Shown here one piece after another: positions 56,479 through 64,000 of a stretch of 64,000 nucleotides of DNA. Each line of letters starts with the position of its first letter. Within the stretch, counting starts at the first letter, position 1. Location of the stretch: NCBI RefSeq assembly GCF_937870815.1, contig NZ_CALMZS010000083.1:1-64000 (forward strand). Direction: 5' to 3'. The position numbers and the translations under genes are program-made. The DNA comes from an uncultured Brevundimonas sp. (GTDB taxonomy: Bacteria; Pseudomonadota; Alphaproteobacteria; Caulobacterales; Caulobacteraceae). The notes beneath the pieces were generated by a model, which searched no databases, was not told where the DNA came from, and saw only the letters and a list, made by a program, of their open reading frames with translations.

Positions 56479-57009
56479 TCAGGCCAGGGCGCGCTCCAGG
56501 ACGATGAACTGCAGGTCGTCGCGGAGCGGCAGGCCGAATCGCGGATCGCCGTAGGGAAACGGCAGGGTCTCGCCGGTCGGCGCATAGCCGAGCCGCCGGT
56601 ACCAGGCGATCAGCGTGTCCCGCTGCGGCAGGACGGAGATGCGCACCCGGCGGGCCCCGAATCGCGCCGCGAGGGCCTGTTGCGCGGCCTCGACCAGCCG
56701 CCGCCCCAGGCCGCCGCCCTGCAGGGTCGGGCTGACCGCCAGCATGCCGAAATAGCCGGTTCCGGCGCCGCGGTCGGCGATCAGGACGCAGCCCGCCAGG
56801 TCGCCGTCCCGCCAGGCGGCGAGCATGGCCTGGGCCGGGTCGGCCAGAATGCCCGCCAGGTCCTCGGGGTCGGTGCGCTGGCCGGCCAGCAGGTCGGCCT
56901 CCGTGGTCCAGCCGGCCCGCGAGGCCTCGCCGCGGTAGGCGCTCTCGATCAGCCGGTGCAGGGCCGGGATGTCGGCGGCGACCGCGTCGCGGATGACGAT
57001 CTCAGTCAC
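56479..57009 (-). CDS. GNAT family N-acetyltransferase
   Basis: 176 aa. Acetyl-CoA fold with [22 protein letters not shown] at the N-terminus, the pyrophosphate loop [18 protein letters not shown] (Q/RxxGxG/A) and [31 protein letters not shown] at the C-terminal side. The acceptor is unknown. It overlaps the end of the FAD oxidoreductase gene by 8 nt and is the last gene of the lipA-side run. Confidence 0.88.
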   Translation of the reverse strand: MTEIVIRDAVAADIPALHRLIESAYRGEASRAGWTTEADLLAGQRTDPEDLAGILADPAQAMLAAWRDGDLAGCVLIADRGAGTGYFGMLAVSPTLQGGGLGRRLVEAAQQALAARFGARRVRISVLPQRDTLIAWYRRLGYAPTGETLPFPYGDPRFGLPLRDDLQFIVLERALA

Positions 57010-58126
57010 GCAGAAGCGCGTCCGCCACCGCCTCGCCGATCGCCGGCGAACTGGTCAGGCCGGGGCTTTCGATGCCGAACAGGGCCATCAGCCCGTCGAT
57101 CCCGTGGTCGTCGCGGCCGCGCAGCTGGAAGTCCGGCTGCGGCTCCCCCGGCCCGTGCAGCTTCGGGCGGATGCCGGCGTAGTCGGGGGTCAGGGCCCCC
57201 GGCGGCAGCCCCGGCCAGAAGCGGCGGATATAGCGTTCGAACTCGGCCGCCTTCGCGGGATCGACCGAATAGTCCTCGGTCTCGACATATGAGAGATCGG
57301 GCCCGAACACGGCCTGGCCGCCCAGGTCCTTGCGATAGTGGGTCCCCAGGGCGCCGGGGATCGGCGGCGGATAGACCAGCCGCTCGAACGGGGCCTTGCC
57401 GGCCAGGCGGAAATAGACGCCCTTGCCGAAATGACCAGCCGGAATGCGGTCGGCCGGATAGCCGTCGATGCGGCGGGCGACGTCCTGGGCGGCCAGGCCC
57501 GGCGCCGTGACCAGCAGCCGCGTCATCAGGGTCGCGCCCTCCTCCCCCGAATCTGGCCCGCCCGCGGTGATGGTGAAGCCGCCGCCCGCCGCCGGCTCGG
57601 CCCGCTCGAACGGCGTCGAGACGACGACCGAGCCGCCCGCGTCCTCGATCTCGCCCTCGAGCGCCAGCATATAGCCGTGGCTGTCAAACACCCCGCTCTC
57701 GGGCGACAGGATGGCGGCCTGGGCGTTCAGTCCCGGCTCCAGCGCCCGCGCCTGGGCGCCGGTCAGATGCGCCAGCCCCTCGACCCCGTTGACGACCGCC
57801 TGTTCGAACACGGCCTCGATGCGGCCGACCTCGGCCTCGTCCGTGGCCACGACCAGCTTGCCGCATTTCCGGTAGTCGACCTTGCGGCTGTCGAGGAAGG
57901 CGTAGAGCCGCCGCCGCCCCTCGACGCACAGCCGCGCCTTCAGCGAGCCGGTCGGATAGTAGAGGCCGCCGTGGATGACCTCGCTGTTGCGCGACGACAC
58001 GCCCTGGCCGATGTGCGGCGCCTGCTCCAGCACCAGCACCGACAGGCTCCGCTTGGCCAGCGCCCGGCCGCAGGCCAGGCCGACCGCGCCGGCGCCGACC
58101 ACGACGGCGTCGAAATCGAAGCTCAC
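57002..58126 (-). CDS. FAD-dependent oxidoreductase, L-2-hydroxyglutarate dehydrogenase-like
   Basis: 374 aa from GTG (MSFDFDAVVVGAGAVGLACG), overlapping the RatA-like stop as GTGA. The FAD motif is followed by SSRNSEVIHGGLYYPTGSLKARLC, a stretch typical of the LhgO/L2HGDH group of the DAO superfamily, and ends with a second FAD contact GIESPGLTSSPAIGE. It probably repairs L-2-hydroxyglutarate made by side reactions; glycerol-3-phosphate dehydrogenase is less likely. Confidence 0.85.
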   Translation of the reverse strand: MSFDFDAVVVGAGAVGLACGRALAKRSLSVLVLEQAPHIGQGVSSRNSEVIHGGLYYPTGSLKARLCVEGRRRLYAFLDSRKVDYRKCGKLVVATDEAEVGRIEAVFEQAVVNGVEGLAHLTGAQARALEPGLNAQAAILSPESGVFDSHGYMLALEGEIEDAGGSVVVSTPFERAEPAAGGGFTITAGGPDSGEEGATLMTRLLVTAPGLAAQDVARRIDGYPADRIPAGHFGKGVYFRLAGKAPFERLVYPPPIPGALGTHYRKDLGGQAVFGPDLSYVETEDYSVDPAKAAEFERYIRRFWPGLPPGALTPDYAGIRPKLHGPGEPQPDFQLRGRDDHGIDGLMALFGIESPGLTSSPAIGEAVADALLRD

Positions 58127-58578
58127 GACTTCGGTCCGTAGAGATGCGCCGCCCGGGCCTCGAAACAATGCATCAGCCGGCCGACCGCGCGATCGAAATT
58201 GGCGTGCAGCAGACCGTCGAGCAGTCGCGACTTGAAGGCGAAGTCGATGAAGAACTCGACCCGCGTGCCGTCCGGGTGGGGGAAGAACTCCCAGCGGTTC
58301 TTGAGGTGTTTGAACGGGCCTCGGATCAAGCCGACCTCGACCTTGGGCGCATTGCGGTCATGGCGGACCCAGGTCGAGAACCGCTCCCTGAGGAAGGAGA
58401 AGCCGACCGCCGCCTCGGCGTCGACCAGGGTCACGCCCGGGGCCTCCTCCCGCTCGCCCCAGGCCCGCATCGCGCTGACCCACGGCACGAACTCCGGATA
58501 GGCGCGCACATCGGCGACCAGGGCGGCGAGCTGGTCGGGCGTGTACGGAAGGATTTTGGTGACACGGTGGACGGCCAT
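58123..58578 (-). CDS. RatA/Coq10-like START-domain protein
   Basis: 151 aa, MAVHRVTKILPYTPDQLAAL and so on. The SRPBCC fold has VADVRAYPEFVPWVSAMRAW and FKHLKNRWEFFPHPDGTRVEFFIDFAFKSRLL. Family members bind ubiquinone (Coq10-like) or, in E. coli, act as RatA on the 50S subunit. In alphaproteobacteria next to lipA, a ubiquinone-related role is more likely. The lipA gene lies upstream on the same strand beyond a REP pair. Confidence 0.88.
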   Translation of the reverse strand: MAVHRVTKILPYTPDQLAALVADVRAYPEFVPWVSAMRAWGEREEAPGVTLVDAEAAVGFSFLRERFSTWVRHDRNAPKVEVGLIRGPFKHLKNRWEFFPHPDGTRVEFFIDFAFKSRLLDGLLHANFDRAVGRLMHCFEARAAHLYGPKS

Positions 58579-58882
58579 CAGGCCATCCTCGCACTGGAAA
58601 GACGACGGCCTATTGTCATCCCGGAAGTCGCGAAGCGGCTATCCGGGACGGGTATTCGCTTCCGTACGATCCGCCCGGAGAGCGCGACAGCGTTCATCCG
58701 GGCGACAGTCAGGGACAGCCGAAGCCGAGGAGGGTGTTTCCGGCTGTCCCCCGGTTCAGCCCTGAAGGCCTGTCCGGGGGCATGGCGTTGTGAAGCCCTC
58801 GCCGTCCCGGATAGCCGCTTCGCGCCTTCCGGGATGACAAGCTGAGTGATTTCTCCCACGGCGGGAGACGCGGCCGAAATCC
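58579..58882. other. Intergenic stretch between ratA-like gene and lipA
   Basis: 304 nt with no credible gene; the ORFs crossing it are translations of a REP pair. The inverted repeats (see the repeat entry) fill most of it, with a further imperfect palindrome (GTTTCCGGCTGTCCCCC and neighbours) between the arms. Confidence 0.7.
58613..58840. repeat. Long inverted REP pair (REPIN-like)
   Basis: Left arm 58613-58650 (TTGTCATCCCGGAAGTCGCG and onward) and right arm 58803-58840 are near-perfect reverse complements over about 38 nt (one mismatch, T/G). Each arm is itself palindromic (TCCCGG/CCGGGA). They are separated by about 150 nt. This has the form of a mobile REP doublet or short MITE. Confidence 0.8.
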
Positions 58883-59857
58883 TCACCGCCTGTTTTGCCC
58901 CTCGCGCGCCGCCTTCAGCCGCGCGAAATCCTCGCCGGCGTGGTGCGAGCTGCGGGTCAGCGGCGAGGACGACACCATCAGGAAGCCCTTGGCCCGGGCG
59001 ATGGCCTCATAGGCCTTGAACTCGTCCGGGGTGACGAAGCGGTCGATGGCGGCGTGTTTGCGGGTCGGCTGCAGATACTGGCCGATGGTGATGAAGTCGA
59101 CGCCGGCCGAGCGCATGTCGTCCATCACCTGCATGACCTCTTCCCGCGTCTCGCCGAGGCCGACCATGACGCCGGACTTGGTGAACTGGTTCGGGTCGCG
59201 CTCCTTGACCCTCTGCAGCAGGCGCAGGGAGTGGAAATAGCGGGCCCCCGGCCGGATCTTCAGATACAGCCGCGGCACGGTCTCGAGGTTGTGGTTGAAC
59301 ACGTCGGGCCTGGAATCGATGACCAGATCGGCCGCCCCGTCCTTGCGCAGGAAGTCGGGGGTCAGGATCTCGATGGTCGTGCCGGGGGCCTGCAGCCGGA
59401 TCTGGCGCACCGTCTCGGCGAAATGGGCCGCGCCGCCGTCGGACAGGTCGTCGCGATCGACCGAGGTGATGACGACATGGTTCAGGCCCATCTCACGGAC
59501 CGCCAGCCCGACCTTGGCCGGCTCGTCCGGGTCCAGCGGCTGCGGCAGGCCGGTCTTGACGTTGCAGAAGGCGCAGGCCCGGGTGCAGGTGTCGCCCATG
59601 ATCATCAGGGTGGCGTGCTTCTGGCTCCAGCACTCGCCGATGTTCGGGCAGGCCGCCTCCTCGCAGACGGTGTGCAGGCCCTTTTCCTTCACGATGGCCC
59701 GGGTGGCGTTGTACTGGCCGGACCCCGGCGCCTTGACGCGCAGCCAGTCGGGCTTCTTCAACACGACGGTCTCGGGCCGGTTCTGCTTTTCCGGGTGACG
59801 CAGTGAGCCAGAGTCCTTTGGCGTCGTCTTCGTCAGGGTGTCGATCAGCGTGACCAA
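58883..59857 (-). CDS. lipA: Lipoyl synthase
   Basis: Radical-SAM enzyme that inserts two sulfurs into octanoyl groups on E2 and other lipoyl domains. 324 aa. Auxiliary cluster [12 protein letters not shown] and the radical-SAM motif CTRACAFC are intact, followed by the later conserved [10 protein letters not shown] and [16 protein letters not shown]. It serves the pyruvate dehydrogenase encoded nearby, which has lipoyl domains on both E2 and E1-beta. lipB is not in the window. Confidence 0.97.
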   Translation of the reverse strand: MVTLIDTLTKTTPKDSGSLRHPEKQNRPETVVLKKPDWLRVKAPGSGQYNATRAIVKEKGLHTVCEEAACPNIGECWSQKHATLMIMGDTCTRACAFCNVKTGLPQPLDPDEPAKVGLAVREMGLNHVVITSVDRDDLSDGGAAHFAETVRQIRLQAPGTTIEILTPDFLRKDGAADLVIDSRPDVFNHNLETVPRLYLKIRPGARYFHSLRLLQRVKERDPNQFTKSGVMVGLGETREEVMQVMDDMRSAGVDFITIGQYLQPTRKHAAIDRFVTPDEFKAYEAIARAKGFLMVSSSPLTRSSHHAGEDFARLKAAREGQNRR

Positions 59858-60023
59858 GGCGTCGCGGGCTCCGGCGTGGCGAAACCGCTATGTCGTCCTT
59901 CCGCGCGGCGAAGGCAAGGCGCGGCCCGGGTTCACGCCGGGCGACGCATCTTTTCAACCCTGAAGCCCCGCTCTAGTTTGCGCGTTCGGACAAGGCGCGG
60001 CCAACGCGTCACGGAGGATGTAT

Positions 60024-61577
60024 TTGCGCCTGCCCCTGGACCCCGCGGCCGTCGAGGAGACGATTTTCGACGCCCTGATCGCGGCCCGCGACACCTACGG
60101 CGACAAGGAGATACTGGAGGACCAGGACCGCAGGCCCCTGACCTATACCGGCCTGATCCGCGCGGCCTTCGTGCTGGGCCGAAAGATCGCCGCCATGACC
60201 CGGCCGGGCGAACGGGTCGGCGTCCTGCTGCCCTCGAGCATGGGGGTGGTGGTCACCTTCTACGGGCTGCACGCCCACGGCCGGGTCCCGGTGATGCTCA
60301 ACTTCACCTCGGGCGAGCGCAATGTGAAGGCGGCGATCGAGGCCGCCGGCGTCGGCAAGGTGCTGACCGCGAGACGCTTCATCGAACAGGCCAGGCTGGA
60401 GGAGCTGGTCGGCCAGATCGAGACCGTCGCCGAGGTGGTCTGGCTCGACGACGTGCGCCAGTCGATCGGCCTGCCCGACAAGCTGTATGGCCTGATGGCC
60501 GGGCTGATGCCCAGGCGGTTCCGGGCGAAGACGGAGCCCTCGTCGCCGGGCGTCATCCTGTTCACCTCGGGCAGTTTCGGCGCGCCCAAGGGCGTGGTGC
60601 TCAGCCAGTGGAACCTGGTCGCCAACTGCCGTCAGGTGGCCCAGCACATCGAGCTCAAGCCCGAATGGGTGGTGTTCAATCCGCTGCCGACCTTCCATTG
60701 TTTCGGCCTGACCGGCGGGGTGCTGCTGCCGCTGCTCCAGGGCATGAAGGCGTTCCAGTATCCGTCGCCGCTGCACGCCAAACAGATCGTGGAGCTGCTG
60801 CCGCAGGTGAAGGCCTCGATCCTGTTCGCCACCGACACCTTCCTCAACCAGTACGCCCGGGTCGCCGGTCCCGACGATTTCGGCACCCTGCAGTTCGTCG
60901 TGGCCGGGGCCGAAAAGGTCCGCGACGAGACCCACCACCTGTTCAACACCCGCTTCCGCGGCCTGAAGCTGCTGGAGGGCTACGGGGCCACCGAGGCGGC
61001 GCCGGTCGTGGCCGTCAACCATCCGGACCGCAACCGTCCCGGCGCCGTCGGCCAGATCCTGCCGGGCATGGACTGGCGGCTCGAGCCGGTCGACGGCATC
61101 GACCAGGGCGGCCGCCTGTATCTGCGCGGCCCCAATGTGATGAAGGGCTATCTGTCGGCCGACGATCCCGATGAAATCGAGCCGCTCAAGGACGGCTGGC
61201 ACGACACGGGCGACATCGTCTCGATCGACGAGGAAGGCTATGTCTGCATCCTCGGCCGGGCCAAGCGGTTCGCCAAGATCGGCGGCGAGATGGTGTCGCT
61301 GACCGCCGTCGAGGGCCTCGCCAGCGCCGTCTGGCCCGAGGCCCGGCACGCCGTGGTCTCCGTTCCCGACAGCCGCAAGGGCGAGAAGCTGGTGCTGGTC
61401 ACCGACCGCAAGGACGCCGACGTCGCCCGCCTGGCCGAGTGGGCGCGCAGCCACGGCGCGCCCGAACTGGCCGTGCCCAGGAAGATCATGCGCGTCGGCG
61501 AGGTGCCCGTGCTCGGCACCGGCAAGACCGACTATGTCGCCATCCAGCAGATGGTCGAGGTCGACAAGGCGGCGTGA
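60024..61577 (+). CDS. AMP-binding acyl-CoA/acyl-ACP synthetase
   Basis: 517 aa. Activates fatty acids through an acyl-adenylate. ATP-binding P-loop FTSGSFGAPKGV; A5 GYGATEAAPVV; motif WHDTGDIVSIDEEGYVCILGR; C-terminal Lys in TGKTDYVAI. The overall form resembles the synthetase half of Aas (acyl-ACP synthetase) without the acyltransferase. I placed the start at TTG 60024 because GGAGG ends directly at ATG 60018, leaving that ATG no spacing, whereas TTG has 6 nt. ATG 60018 remains possible. Confidence 0.85.
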   Translation: MRLPLDPAAVEETIFDALIAARDTYGDKEILEDQDRRPLTYTGLIRAAFVLGRKIAAMTRPGERVGVLLPSSMGVVVTFYGLHAHGRVPVMLNFTSGERNVKAAIEAAGVGKVLTARRFIEQARLEELVGQIETVAEVVWLDDVRQSIGLPDKLYGLMAGLMPRRFRAKTEPSSPGVILFTSGSFGAPKGVVLSQWNLVANCRQVAQHIELKPEWVVFNPLPTFHCFGLTGGVLLPLLQGMKAFQYPSPLHAKQIVELLPQVKASILFATDTFLNQYARVAGPDDFGTLQFVVAGAEKVRDETHHLFNTRFRGLKLLEGYGATEAAPVVAVNHPDRNRPGAVGQILPGMDWRLEPVDGIDQGGRLYLRGPNVMKGYLSADDPDEIEPLKDGWHDTGDIVSIDEEGYVCILGRAKRFAKIGGEMVSLTAVEGLASAVWPEARHAVVSVPDSRKGEKLVLVTDRKDADVARLAEWARSHGAPELAVPRKIMRVGEVPVLGTGKTDYVAIQQMVEVDKAA

Positions 61578-61666
61578 ACGCCCGAACCCCCTAGACTGCA
61601 ACAGCTTTGGTTTCGATACGAGCGGACGGCTCCGCCCTGGAGCGAAGACAGAAAGGTTCGACCCGG

Positions 61667-62068
61667 ATGACCCTGTTCTCCAATCTCGACGCCCACGCGG
61701 CCAAGGTCTTGTCCGGCCTGCGCATCGTCGCCGGTCTGATGTTCATGCAGCACGGCGCCCAGAAGATCTTCGGCTTCCCGGTCCCGGCCATGGGACCGTT
61801 CGACATCGCCAGCCAGATGGGCATAGGCGGGGTGCTGGAGCTGGTCGGCGGGGCCTTGATCGTGCTGGGCCTGTTCACCCGGCCGGTCGCCTTTCTGCTG
61901 TCGGGCATGATGGCGGTGGCCTATTTCCAGTTCCACCTCGTCCCCGGCGGCGTCTTCCCGCTCGTCAACGGCGGCGAGCTGGCGGCGCTGTACTGCTGGG
62001 TCTTCCTCTACCTCGCCTTCGCCGGACCGGGCGCCTGGGCCGTGGACAATGTCCTCAAACGCCCCTGA
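61667..62068 (+). CDS. DoxX family membrane protein
   Basis: 133 aa with four predicted helices: about residues 16-35 (LRIVAGLMFMQHGAQKIFG), 48-68 (IGGVLELVGGALIVLGLF), 73-90 and 102-122. The pattern fits DoxX/YphA proteins, of unclear function, sometimes linked to thiosulfate or quinone metabolism. MTLFSNLDAHAA is the chosen start (GAAAGG upstream). It converges with the dioxygenase gene with no gap. Confidence 0.88.
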   Translation: MTLFSNLDAHAAKVLSGLRIVAGLMFMQHGAQKIFGFPVPAMGPFDIASQMGIGGVLELVGGALIVLGLFTRPVAFLLSGMMAVAYFQFHLVPGGVFPLVNGGELAALYCWVFLYLAFAGPGAWAVDNVLKRP

Positions 62069-62824
62069 TCAGCCGATCCGCACCCCCGTCATCGAGATCG
62101 AGCCGCCCTCGATGACGTCGTTGAAGAAGCCGATGCCGTCGCCCGGCAGCCGCTGGGCGGCGACATAGAGCAGCGGCAGATAGTGTTCGTCGGTGGGCAC
62201 GCTCATCCGCGCCTCCTCGGCCAGTCCGGCCCAGTCGATCAGGGCCTCGTCGTCGCCGCGCAGCAAGGCCGCCTTGACCGCCTCGTTGAAACCCGTGGCC
62301 CAGGGATAGGCGTCGCCGCCGGCCCGCTTCCAGGCGCGCAGATTGTGGACGAAGTCGCCCGAGCCGGCGATGACCACACCCTCGTCCCGCAGCGGCGCCA
62401 GCCTGCGCGCGAGCTCGAAATGGCCGCGCGCGTCCAGCCGGCGATCCAGCGAGAGCTGCACGACCGGCACGTCCGCGGCGGGCCACGCATGGGCCAGCAC
62501 GGACCAGGTCCCGTGATCCAGCCCCCACTGCCCGGTCGGGACCGCGCCGGTGAGGTCCGAAACCCGCGCCGCCAGCGCCGGCGAGCCGGGCGCCGGGTAC
62601 CGGATCGCGTACAGGGCGTCCGGGAAGCCGCCGAAATCGTGGATGGTTTCCGGCTTCGCCTGGGCCGTGACCGCGGGCCCGTCGGTCTCCCAGTGCGCCG
62701 ACACCATGAGCACGGCTTCCGGCCTGCCGACCGCCTGGCCGATCTCGCGCCAGGCGGCCGCATGGGGACCGCCCAGCGCGTTCATCGGCGAACCGTGGCC
62801 GAAGAAGATCGCCGGCTGCCGCAT
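62069..62824 (-). CDS. DODA-type extradiol aromatic ring-opening dioxygenase
   Basis: 251 aa from [14 protein letters not shown]; the ORF-track start is too long. Zinc/iron ligands fit the 4,5-DOPA dioxygenase (YgiD) family: FGHGSPM (His), SAHW, DHGTWSVL, SGDFVHNL and TDEHYLPLLYV. Opens catechol-type rings; the natural substrate is unknown. The start overlaps the wrbA stop (TGATG), so the two are probably co-translated. Confidence 0.88.
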   Translation of the reverse strand: MRQPAIFFGHGSPMNALGGPHAAAWREIGQAVGRPEAVLMVSAHWETDGPAVTAQAKPETIHDFGGFPDALYAIRYPAPGSPALAARVSDLTGAVPTGQWGLDHGTWSVLAHAWPAADVPVVQLSLDRRLDARGHFELARRLAPLRDEGVVIAGSGDFVHNLRAWKRAGGDAYPWATGFNEAVKAALLRGDDEALIDWAGLAEEARMSVPTDEHYLPLLYVAAQRLPGDGIGFFNDVIEGGSISMTGVRIG

Positions 62825-63426
62825 CAGCCGAACAGCTTTTTCGCCGTCTCGGCCACATGGCGCCCCTGCCATCGCGCGCCCTCCAGCTCATTGGCGCTGG
62901 GCCTGCGCGAGCCGTCGGCGCCGGTGATGGTGGTCGCGCCATAGGGCGAGCCGCCGGTGATCTCGTCCATCGTCATCTGACCCTGCCAGGCGTAGGGCAG
63001 TCCGGTGATGGTCATGCCGTGGTGCAGCAGGGTCTGGATCAGCCCGATCAGGGTGGTTTCCTGGCCGCCGTGCTGGGTCGCGGTCGAGGTGAAGGCCGAG
63101 CCGACCTTGCCGACCAGGGCCCCCTTCATCCACAGGCCGCCGGTCTGGTCGAGGAAGTTGCGCATCTGCGAGGCCGCCGTGCCATAGCGGGTGCCGGCCC
63201 CGACGATGACGGCGTCATACTCCGCCAGGTCGTCGACCGCGGCGATCGGCGCCGCCTGGTCCAGCTTGTAGCCGCTCTGGCGCGCCAGCTCCTCCGGAAC
63301 CAGTTCGGGCACGCGCTTGATGTCGGCGGTGGCCCCGTCGACGCCGCGCGCGCCCTCGGCGACGGCCTCGGCCATGGCCTCGACGTGACCATAGGTGGAA
63401 TGATAGAGAACGAGGATTCGGGGCAT
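62824..63426 (-). CDS. wrbA: NAD(P)H:quinone oxidoreductase, type IV (WrbA)
   Basis: 200 aa flavodoxin-like fold that reduces quinones by two electrons. FMN site [53 protein letters not shown]; and [15 protein letters not shown] at the C-terminal side. [10 protein letters not shown] is the start. Coupling to an aromatic ring-opening dioxygenase gene suggests a joint role with catechol/quinone compounds. Confidence 0.94.
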   Translation of the reverse strand: MPRILVLYHSTYGHVEAMAEAVAEGARGVDGATADIKRVPELVPEELARQSGYKLDQAAPIAAVDDLAEYDAVIVGAGTRYGTAASQMRNFLDQTGGLWMKGALVGKVGSAFTSTATQHGGQETTLIGLIQTLLHHGMTITGLPYAWQGQMTMDEITGGSPYGATTITGADGSRRPSANELEGARWQGRHVAETAKKLFG

Positions 63427-63511
63427 GGGTCTCTCCGTTGGCTCGGCTGTTATCAGCAACAGAAACTGTAGCGGACATGGGGTCCGCTGACCAGCGGACA
63501 AGCCCTCCGGA

Positions 63512-63979
63512 TCAGGTTTTGATCCGCGGCCCCAGGGGACAGACCCGGTCGTAGAACTCCGGCGGCGCCGGGACCCCCTCCCCCCTCACCAGGCGGAAGC
63601 GGTGCTCCACGACCATCGCCTGCTGTTCGATGTTCAGGCCGGCCCAGCGACAGTCCATCCCGACCGGATAGGCATAGGCGGCGGGACGGTCCCCGGCCCT
63701 GATCTTGCCGGTCAACAGGTTGACGCCCTGCTGGGCCTGCCAGACGTGGGTCAGTTCGTGGATCAGCATGGCCTGGAGCTTCAGCGGCGCCGCCGCAATG
63801 TCCCCGGGCAGGGTCCGGCGCGGCCAGACGATCCACTCCCGGCCGAACCAGCGGCCGGGCACGAAGGCGCGGTTGAACGGCCACGGGGCCGTCAGCAGCC
63901 GTACGCTTTCGCAGCGAAGGGCGTCGCCGAAGGCCTCGCGGGCCAGGGAGGCTTCTGCGGGGGTCAGCGGGCGGATCAC
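63512..63979 (-). CDS. Hypothetical protein with HELTH zinc-binding motif
   Basis: 155 aa. The motif [18 protein letters not shown] has the HExxH of zinc metallopeptidases (His, Glu, His), but a clear third ligand is missing; a later EHRF could supply one. No signal peptide. The family resembles short DUF4157/Vgr-related proteins of alphaproteobacteria. The start codon is at 63979, 21 nt from the window end. Confidence 0.7.
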   Translation of the reverse strand: MIRPLTPAEASLAREAFGDALRCESVRLLTAPWPFNRAFVPGRWFGREWIVWPRRTLPGDIAAAPLKLQAMLIHELTHVWQAQQGVNLLTGKIRAGDRPAAYAYPVGMDCRWAGLNIEQQAMVVEHRFRLVRGEGVPAPPEFYDRVCPLGPRIKT

Positions 63980-64000
63980 GGCGCGGCCCCGGTCGGCGCA

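Noticed and set aside
58578-58886. 102-aa minus ORF between the RatA-like gene and lipA
   Set aside because: Its sequence (AKRLSGTARASQRHAPGQ) is the translation of REP units, not a protein gene.

Overview
The window is about 64 kb of very GC-rich alphaproteobacterial chromosome, most likely from the Caulobacteraceae (Brevundimonas or a close relative). Clues are the short prolyl-tRNA synthetase without an editing insert, a single LolC/E-type permease with LolD, a pyruvate dehydrogenase E1-beta carrying its own lipoyl domain, GAAC-N7-GAAC LexA boxes, -10 elements of the TANAWC type, one bifunctional SpoT behind rpoZ, MotB, and a large TonB receptor. The family assignment is inference from these features, not from an alignment. 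I saw no rRNA, tRNA, CRISPR array, complete IS element or phage genes.

Layout. 1-2950: secreted protein, then rpsB-tsf with a terminator. 3058-7387: methylmalonyl-CoA epimerase, DUF1467, proS, lolC, lolD, interrupted by a CTAGCCC repeat. 7468-11902: a small Lys-rich peptide, a LexA-controlled 31-aa membrane peptide that looks like SidA, dnaE and a GFA protein. 11899-15048: two RNA methyltransferases and a glycosyltransferase on the minus strand. 15145-18345: TetR plus a BtuFCD/FecBCD-type importer. 18333-22069: lytic transglycosylase, dapA, smpB. 21946-23764: a 1.7-kb islet bounded by a 126-bp direct repeat of the smpB 3' end. 23759-28786: small membrane protein, type-5 uracil-DNA glycosylase, NYN protein, folK, rpoZ, spoT. 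28880-36161: pyrE, pdxJ-acpS, lepB-rnc-era, a serine hydrolase, an NTF2-like protein, recO. 36289-42087: TonB receptor, PhoD-like phosphatase, parC. 42167-47859: lemA, M48 peptidase, bpt, motB, flavin reductase, HIBADH-like dehydrogenase, carbonic anhydrase. 48132-59857: DUF3606, lpdA-pdhC-pdhB-pdhA, FtsB-like, eno, lipoprotein, rpmF, GNAT, FAD oxidoreductase, RatA-like, lipA. 60024-63979: acyl-CoA/ACP synthetase, DoxX, DODA-type dioxygenase, WrbA, HELTH protein.

How the genes work together. Most are core functions: translation, replication and SOS response, lipoprotein export, stringent response, pyruvate to acetyl-CoA with its lipoyl cofactor, and RNA processing. Genes are tightly packed, and many junctions are 1-4-nt stop/start overlaps (ATGA, GTGA, TTGA, TGATG), suggesting widespread translational coupling. 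The accessory parts are the smpB islet, the REP-like intergenic palindromes and a dispersed repeat seen near dnaE and near smpB.

The best candidates for a second look are the SidA-like SOS peptide with two tandem LexA boxes, the smpB attachment-site islet with a hydrolase-lipoprotein cargo, the paired dispersed repeat, the His-rich cytoplasmic tail on signal peptidase I, and a possible CTG start for SpoT. GC statements here are by eye, not computed.
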